Shown here: positions 57,563 through 64,000 of the stretch, piece by piece | How the letters are laid out: every line of letters begins with the position of its first letter | How positions within the stretch are numbered: the first letter of the stretch is position 1 | From: Corynespora cassiicola | Taxonomy: Eukaryota; Ascomycota; Dothideomycetes; Pleosporales; Corynesporascaceae | Assembly: GCA_022059125.1 (NCBI GenBank) | Contig: JAEUWY010000020.1 | Span: 434,001-498,000 of the forward strand | Direction of reading: 5' to 3' | DNA length: 64,000 nucleotides | The notes under the pieces: model-generated | Told to the model about the DNA's origin: nothing | The model's database searches: none | The model's input: only the letters and a program-made list of their open reading frames with translations | Made by a program: the position numbers and the translations under genes

Positions 57563-58485
57563 GGCTGCTGGAGTATTTGTCAATCGAGCTGGAGCAGGAA
57601 TGTCGACATGCAGAGTTGCAGGTGTGTGATCAGGCCATGGCAAGATGTTCGATCAGTAGATGTTGGTCGCAAGCACGTGCTGGGCCGCTGGAGAGCACGG
57701 GAGCTCTGTGGGCGACGGCAGAGGGCGACCTGTAAAAGTCGCCGCAAAGTGAAGGTACGGGTTGGCGACTCGGATGACGACAAGAGCCTGAGCCCCGGGC
57801 CTCGGCGCTTCTTCGGCAGATTCCCCTGATCTTATCGATATCGATACGACACGTGATGGCTGTATCACCTCGCACCAGGCGAAACAGTCGAGCAGCTGGG
57901 GTAGTAGGACCCATCGGCGCAGTGGCACGGCTATCGCTGGTCGTTGCGTTATTTTCGGATCCTGTCGCCTCTCCACGATCGTAGCCAGGCTCCTCAGGAC
58001 TCCATCGCATCTCGTCTGAGCACTTTCCTTCTTTTTCCACTGACGACGCGGGTTGTTGTTAACCAACACAAGCAGCCCTTGAGTGCGCCATCAACATCGC
58101 TACCTTTGAACCGCACTTGGCTGACACCTCGGTAACTGCTGGTCGTACAAGGCCTGCCGGTCGTCTTGAGTCTCGTTTTCATGCTGCTTCGGTGAAGGGG
58201 GACGCTCCCTAGCGGACCACGGCTTTTTACGTCTTTCGCTTCCCTACCGTGCCAGCCTTACCTTCTAGCCGGCTTCCCCAAACACGTGCTTCTCATCCCC
58301 GGGTGCCGGCATCGTGGAAACACAGCCACTGATCGCCTGCCGTTCATAAAGTAGAGTGTCTCCGCGCATTAGAGAGAAACCTCAACGCTCCCCAGCTACG
58401 CGAATGAGAGACTACTGCGAGTGAGTTCAAATGTTTTACCATTGTATTCTTTTTCTCTTCATGCAAGGCTAAACATTGGTAGAGC
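57563..58485. promoter_or_regulatory. Divergent promoter region F-box gene/SUZ12
   Basis: 923 bp between start codons of two divergent genes that may both act on chromatin. Contains CACGTG at about 57851 and 58284. The 5' leader of SUZ12 (58404-58485) may hold a small upstream exon (see findings). Confidence 0.5.
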
Positions 58486-60611
58486 ATGGTTGGGCAATTT
58501 GACAAAGACATTACTAGAGAGTACCACGGCAACTTACTCTATTATAAATTCCTACGCTCAAAGAGAAACCCCGTTTTTCTGGACCGGAACCTAAGGCGTG
58601 CACTGCAGATTCACCAGCAGCAACTAGACCGTGAGAACGGGGCCGGACAGCAATCTCGTTTCCCCCCGGAAGGGTGGGAGCATAGGGGCCGACAGCTCTG
58701 GAAATTGCCGTCTAGCGCTGCCCTTCACGAAATGATGGAACGGAGCGAGGAGAAGTATTTCGTTCTAGAGATCAAGGGAATCAAGCCCACAAGCCCAGGG
58801 ACGCAAATCTGGGGTCCACCGTCCAGCAAGCGTGCCCAGTTGTTTCGTTTCGAAGTCAATATCCTAATCATCATTCTGGACACAAACTCTGGGAGACAAT
58901 GCGGGTCGTCAGTGCATCCACAAAAGGCCACCATAACGGGTTTCAGTGGTGACCAGGGAAGAGTAGTCTCAGTTGATACACCAAAATTCACCGTCAAGGT
59001 AGACGAACTCAAGGAGCCTGAGGTCCAAGAGGAAGGTGCATGGGGGGGATGTATCAGCGAAGAATATAGACTCATAGCGAGCCTCAACTTTCTTGGATCA
59101 AATGATGCCGAGGTTTTCTTCTCATGTTTGGTCGCCGAAGACTCATCTCTTCAGCAAAACCCCTCGACCCGTCTATCGACAACTTGGGACAACATCATTG
59201 AATGCCCACCCGCAGACATCGTGCTACCATTCAGAGCAAGCGGATCAGACAAGGATCTAGACATGGGCTTCCATGTTCTCATGTCCTGGGGGCGTGCGTT
59301 GCAACATGGAGAGACCATTCTCGAGGCTTTGAGAAGAGAAAATTCATCCACTTCGGCGACCAGATCGTATCTGACACCACCTTTGGATTCTGGCCCAGTC
59401 CAAAAGAAGTTCAAGATCACATACAGCTATAATGGCCAGGCAGTGACTCGAGACAATCTTGAGTGTCCTAAATGCGATAAAAAAAACACTTTTTCCGTAC
59501 TGGACGATCTGAGAATGCACCTTGTGACCTGGCATGGTCATTTTGCGTGTGTTGCCACGAAGGAATCAAAGGATCAAGATGGGGGCCACGAACATTGGTT
59601 GTTTGAATGCACCACAGCAGAGCATAGGGCAGATCACCGCGCAAGTGACCACGTACCCGATCCCCTGAACATCCAAATGATAGCTCCTGATCAGCCCTTT
59701 GATCAGCGGCTGTTCCTCGACGAGGGAAACGATGGCTTTTGGCAATCGTCAAGGACAGGAAAACAGATGAAGTCTGCGGCAAAACGAAAGCCACTTGGCA
59801 CCGGTGCAATCAGACCCGCCTACAAGGCTCCAGACCAGGTCCAGGAAAGGAAACCTGCAAGACGGATCGGCTTTCACATACCCAAAGCACCAGATAATAT
59901 CACGTTCTTCAGAACTAGCACCAAGAGGCCCCTAAAGGAAGGAGAGGAAGTCAGCGAGAGCGAAATCGAGGAAGACGGTGATTGGGACTGGTTGCAAGTA
60001 CGAAAACAAGTCCGTATCGAGAATGACCCAGCTATACCCGAGGCAGCCAAGCGGTTTTTGAAGGGGTTTGACCCATTCATTCGAGACGAAAACCTCCACA
60101 GCGATCTTCATCTGGGCGATGCCTTGGTACGATTCAGTCGGCAGAAAGCGGATTGGCTCTGGCAAACAAAGACGACGGCAGAGTTTTACCGAAAGCTCGA
60201 TGAGCTATTGAGCGATGAGATCATCACCCAGGAAGTACGAGACTGGTGTTGGGAATTTGTCAGCGGCAAGAAGCCGCACGATGAGTCCGATGAACAAGAC
60301 GATGTTTCGATGGAGGACGCCCAAACTGTCGGTGTATTACCCAATCGTTGCCTCTGCGGCGAAGACGCCCTTGATTCTCGCAACAGTCGGCCAATGGTCA
60401 GCTGCAGTAATATCGTAAGTACCCACCAGGGTCCACTACAGAGAGAACGTATTCTAACCATATATAGTCTTGCATTCGCGGTGCTTTCCACATTGACTGC
60501 GTCGAAAAGTACTGGGGCTCCAGCTCCATAAGTCAAGCTGCCATAAAATCTCGAACATGGGAGTGCGCTACCTGCCAAGCAGATTCTGGACCCGGAGCAC
60601 CATCGTCTTGA
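58486..60611 (+). CDS. SUZ12: Polycomb repressive complex 2 subunit SUZ12 (VEFS box) with C-terminal PHD-like finger
   Basis: Exons 58486-60414 and 60468-60611 (53-bp intron) give 690 aa. Residues about 325-355 form a C2H2-type finger (LECPKCDKKNTFSV...LRMHLVTWHGHF) as in SUZ12. Residues about 476-590 are the VEFS box: FFRTSTKRPLKEGEE, SESEIEEDGDWDWLQ, KRFLKGFDPFI, WEFV, closely parallel to animal and plant SUZ12/VRN2/EMF2/FIS2. After the splice the end reads NRCLCGED ... FHIDCVEKYWG ... TWECATC, a C4HC3-like PHD finger. SUZ12 is the core scaffold that activates the H3K27 methyltransferase (KMT6/EZH2) with EED; it is needed for facultative heterochromatin. The PHD part is not found in animal SUZ12. 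In-frame stop two codons before the ATG supports this start. Confidence 0.88.
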
Positions 60612-60729
60612 CAGGACAGACCGTCTTCCTAATACTGCTAGCACGAAATTTCCTCGAAGTCCTTTTTCCCTAAAGCAGCACTGAGGCTTACATCTGTTTA
60701 GTGCATATGTCTTCCATCATAATTGTATA

Positions 60730-60756
60730 TAGCGAGCGAGCGAGCGAGCAAGCAAG
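60730..60756 (+). repeat. Tetranucleotide run (GAGC)n
   Basis: Four to five GAGC units followed by two AAGC units, shortly after the SUZ12 stop, likely in its 3' UTR. Confidence 0.8.
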
Positions 60757-63587
60757 TAGGAGAGAAAGCAGATAAGCAAGAGACGGGAAACGATGTGCAT
60801 GTGCGCCATGACCCGGCAAAATACTCGATCCGTTCAAGCAATCAAATCCAGAAAATTTCCCTCCCTCCTACTCCTACTCATTAAACAAATTGCAATCCTT
60901 CGCCCATACTGTATGCAGCAAGAGGGAAAAAATGAAAAGAAGGAAAACGCACGCATGTCCGGCTGTACGTCAGCAATTAGCCGCATCCCATGCATTCCTA
61001 CTCGCAACAGCTAGGCCAAACGGCCGGCGACCGTTTCCTGAGCCCCCAGAGATCCAACAGCACATGTACGCCGCTGCCGCCACCGCCGCGGTGATTGTCA
61101 GCAGGCAGTGGCCCGGCCCGGAGCCCAGCCCAGGCAAGGCAGGGCAGGGCAAGGTAAGGCGAGACAGGCCCGCACAGCAGGAATGAATACGCAACAACAG
61201 GCAGGCAGGTAGGCACGCACGCCCGCCTGCCCGCACACAAGCCACCCATCAGACAGGGCGCCGGGCCATGGAAGCAAGCTGCCGCATCCGCACCCAACTC
61301 CCTTGGCGGAAAAACCTCGCCCACGCGCGGATTTCGATGCCACGACCGCGGACTCCACTCTCAGGGTGAGTGGAGCGATCGTACCCACCGCATGCCATTC
61401 ATTCCCTCGCTGGAGCTTGGGGCGGGGGGAGCTCGCGCCGCGCCGCGACGTCCCGGGGCGTGTAGCTAACGTACCGGTACTGTCGATACGCCCTGCGTGT
61501 GCTGAGGGAACGGAGGGGAGGGAAGGGGAGGTGGTGGCCAGTCGTGGGAGGCGCGGATACCATGTCCTGCCACACGCCCAGCCCTTCACATATACACGAT
61601 TCTCGTCCGTGATCCACGGCTTCGGTCCGGGATTCCCTTTGCTCGATTCCTGGCTCCCTGGGATTTTCTGCGTAGACGCTCACGCATGATGCGTGGGACG
61701 GTTTAGATGCTGGGGGGGGTCTGCCTATCTAGGTATGTACGTTTTTACCTTTGTTCCAGACACGCGTGTGTGTGCGAGTGCGAGCGAGTGAACGTGCTAC
61801 CCATCCACCCATACCCCTACCCTCCAAAGGAATGAAGCCTACAAGTACAGGCGGATATCGTACATGACGTGTACACCCACACCTTCTCTCTTCCCGGCCC
61901 CTCTTGTATCCAGCTCTCCAAAAGATTGCTCGATGGCGTTGCTTTTAGCCGTTCAGAAATGCAAATCGGCTAAGTTGGTTGGGCAGGAGGGAGTTTAGGG
62001 ATGGAGGGGGGAATATTTTTTTCCCTCTACTCGGCGCCAGGGAGGTAGGGTGGGTGGTCGATGCGTACATGCGTCGTGCGTGCATGGTGATGATGCTTTG
62101 TGTTGCGGGTTTTGAAAAAAAAAAAATTGGGCGGCGGTTCCACACACGTCCACACATGTTGTGGCTCCTAACTGTTAAATGTCTATTTTTGTTTTTTCCC
62201 TTCTCTCATGATAGGCTTCTAGTTTTGCTGGGAGGAGCCATGCACGAATGTGCATTGCAGGGCGAGGGCAAGTAAGTGAGTGGGGTGGAGTAGGTAGGTG
62301 GCAAGTGCAGGTTGGCTGCTACTATCTAGGTACTTTGTCCTTGCAGATGGACCAAGTCGTATTCTGTCTGCGTCTATTGTCAGCCAGGGGATTCCAAAGG
62401 CTGGCTAGCTTGAACGATGCACAGAGGCAGCAGCCGCGAGCAAGCGCTCGGCCCAATCCATCAATGTTCCCCGAAAACACCATCAGTCTCGTCTCTACTA
62501 CATGTGTACTCGGCGCCGACGTGATCATCCGTGACATGTGCTTGGTCACTCTTCGTCCGCCCCAGAGTAGGGATGTTGTCGCCGTCCATCCAGCGTGTAT
62601 GTACCGTCTTCGGCGTCTCTCTGTTTCATGGCGATGCGTTTCCTTTTTTGCCCTTGTCTAAATTCAATGGCGCTTAGCTGCAGCACACAAGCCGGCATGG
62701 GTGGGGAGAGTAATGGCCCTTTAGTTGTTTTGGGGGGCGGCAGCCGAACGAACCAACGAACGTGAGGGGCCCAGGGCCTTGCGCTTCTGCGCTTTTGCGC
62801 GCATCCCATGCAATCCCTGCGCGTCTCTGATGGGCCATGTAGCTGTCCTCGACAGAGGACGAACGAACGATGGCGGGCGCGCAGAGATGCATACGTGCAA
62901 CGAGGGCCGTGTTCTCCTTGTGCGCCGTCCCAAAATAGACGGTGGGAGTGGCCGTCCCAACCATTTTGGATGCGTCGTCGCCCTGTGTGCGCCCCTCTCA
63001 AACGTTGCCAGCATGCACCACGCCCTGCCGGCTGCGGAATGCCGTGCCAGAGGAGACAAGAGGGTGCCAGAATGCACCGTCCCACTACTCCAGCAGGACC
63101 CTTCGCGTCGAATCGTTTTTTTCTTGGTTTCGGCGGAGCGGGAAATTACATGTCGCATGTACGCACATTTGACGTGCAGGAAGCGTGTGCCACACGATCC
63201 ATTACATACATGGTCACGAAGAATGTTGCGACTAGCGAATACAGACATGGAGGGGCTGCGGGCGCGCTGATAGGCCGTTGACGGTAGATCTTAACTATGG
63301 ATACTGGTACTAATAGGTGCTTTTGTACACAAAGAGGCCGTTAGATCGAGGCAACAGGGCGCGTGCCCATGCGTGCAGAAAAGAAAAAAGACAGAGAGAG
63401 TAGCTATCGTACACGCCGCAGCAGAGAGACTTAGATTTGGAAACAGCAAAAACAGGCCAGAGCAGAAGAATGATAATGAAGATAACCACTTGACTGATAC
63501 AAAAGATGTCCTCAAAGTCGTAAGATAGCAATAAGACATTAGGGTTGTGTTGCTCGTCACATGTTTGTCGACTTCGTGAGAAGAAGA

Positions 63588-63630
63588 TGTTGTTGTGGTG
63601 GTGGTGGTGTTGTTGTCGTTGTCGTTGCTG
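63588..63630 (+). repeat. Trinucleotide run (GTT/GTG/GTC)n
   Basis: About 14 units of GTT, GTG and GTC forms in non-coding sequence near the right edge. Confidence 0.8.
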
Positions 63631-64000
63631 CAGCGCATGCATGAACCAGAAGCGAACAAACAATAAAAACGCGCATTTTGGCTGAGACCCCCCGGAGGAA
63701 CGGAAAGAGAAAGGAAATGTTTTTTTGGAGAGCGAGTGTCGAAGGAATGAGGGACGTGGGACCAATCCGAGGAGCAGATTCCGACAGACAAAAGCACACA
63801 AGGAAACAAATAAATAAAAGGGGATTCCGCATGATGGGTACCTCGTTGGAAAGCATGCCGGGCGCGTTAACAAGGTGTGTGTGCGGTTGCAGAGCATTAC
63901 CTCCATAAGATCCATAATGGTATCATGGCAAAGATTTGTGTCATCATGACTGCGTGAAAAAAGAGAAGTCGTCCAAACGCTTTCAAAAGACAATTACCGC

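Larger units (their letters stand above)
60612..64000. other. Gene-poor terminal region
   Basis: 3.4 kb with no gene I can support. It has a GAGC tetranucleotide run (60730-60756), G-runs (61711-61718), CTAGGTA motifs (near 61728 and 62325) and a GTT/GTG/GTC run (63588-63630). The far end (63,300-64,000) is pyrimidine-rich on the minus strand. Long open frames on both strands reflect base bias. It could contain the 5' leader of a minus-strand or plus-strand gene outside the window. Confidence 0.45.

Noticed and set aside
63310..63993. 227-codon minus-strand frame at the right edge
   Set aside because: Phe/Ser/Leu/Cys-rich from pyrimidine-rich DNA, includes a His run from a simple repeat; looks like a leader rather than protein.

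Overview
The window is nuclear DNA from a filamentous ascomycete (Pezizomycotina). The evidence is short spliceosomal introns (mostly 45-100 bp, GT...AG, CTRAC-like branch sites), no operons, typical fungal families, and a gene about every 2.7 kb. Class level is uncertain; Dothideomycetes is a guess from overall gene flavour. I resolved 24 protein genes and rebuilt exon structures by requiring GT/AG ends and continuous reading frame. No tRNA, rRNA, CRISPR or intact transposon was seen.

Layout. 1-10.1 kb: the 5' part of a Pho4/NUC-1-like bHLH regulator, cut by the left edge; an MFS transporter; a sedoheptulose-1,7-bisphosphatase-like phosphatase; and two divergent MFS transporters. 11.3-17.2 kb: a secreted GH10 xylanase, a berberine-bridge-type FAD oxidase and a Tda3-like FAD oxidoreductase. 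17.6-26.6 kb: an F-box-like hypothetical, COG1 and MED6 sharing a 409-bp divergent promoter, and a Ran1/Ksp1-type kinase. 30-46.4 kb: enolase-phosphatase E1 with unusually long introns, a 1,575-aa coiled-coil protein, reptin (RVB2), a LicD-domain protein and a UBL-WLM metalloprotease. 47-52.7 kb: a serine-rich unknown protein, a one-TM hypothetical and a degenerate RING-like gene in an AT-richer patch, then POP8. 53.3-60.6 kb: a WW-domain Gly/Gln-rich protein, an F-box/LRR protein with an AT-hook-like motif, and a SUZ12-type Polycomb protein (zinc finger, VEFS box, C-terminal PHD-like finger). Gene-poor, GC-rich stretches lie at 26.6-30.2 kb and 60.6-64 kb.

How genes relate. Most are unrelated housekeeping genes: Golgi tethering (COG1), transcription (MED6, RVB2), RNA processing (POP8), methionine salvage (E1), DNA-protein crosslink repair (WLM protease) and Polycomb silencing (SUZ12). 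The left 17 kb is more accessory: transporters, a sugar-bisphosphate phosphatase, a xylanase and two flavoproteins. I see no convincing biosynthetic cluster because no backbone synthase is present.

No unmistakably new multi-gene system is visible. The best leads are the VEFS+PHD architecture of the SUZ12 homologue, the giant coiled-coil protein with 17-residue tandem repeats, the fungal SBPase-like gene, and the in-frame alternative splice choice in the xylanase.
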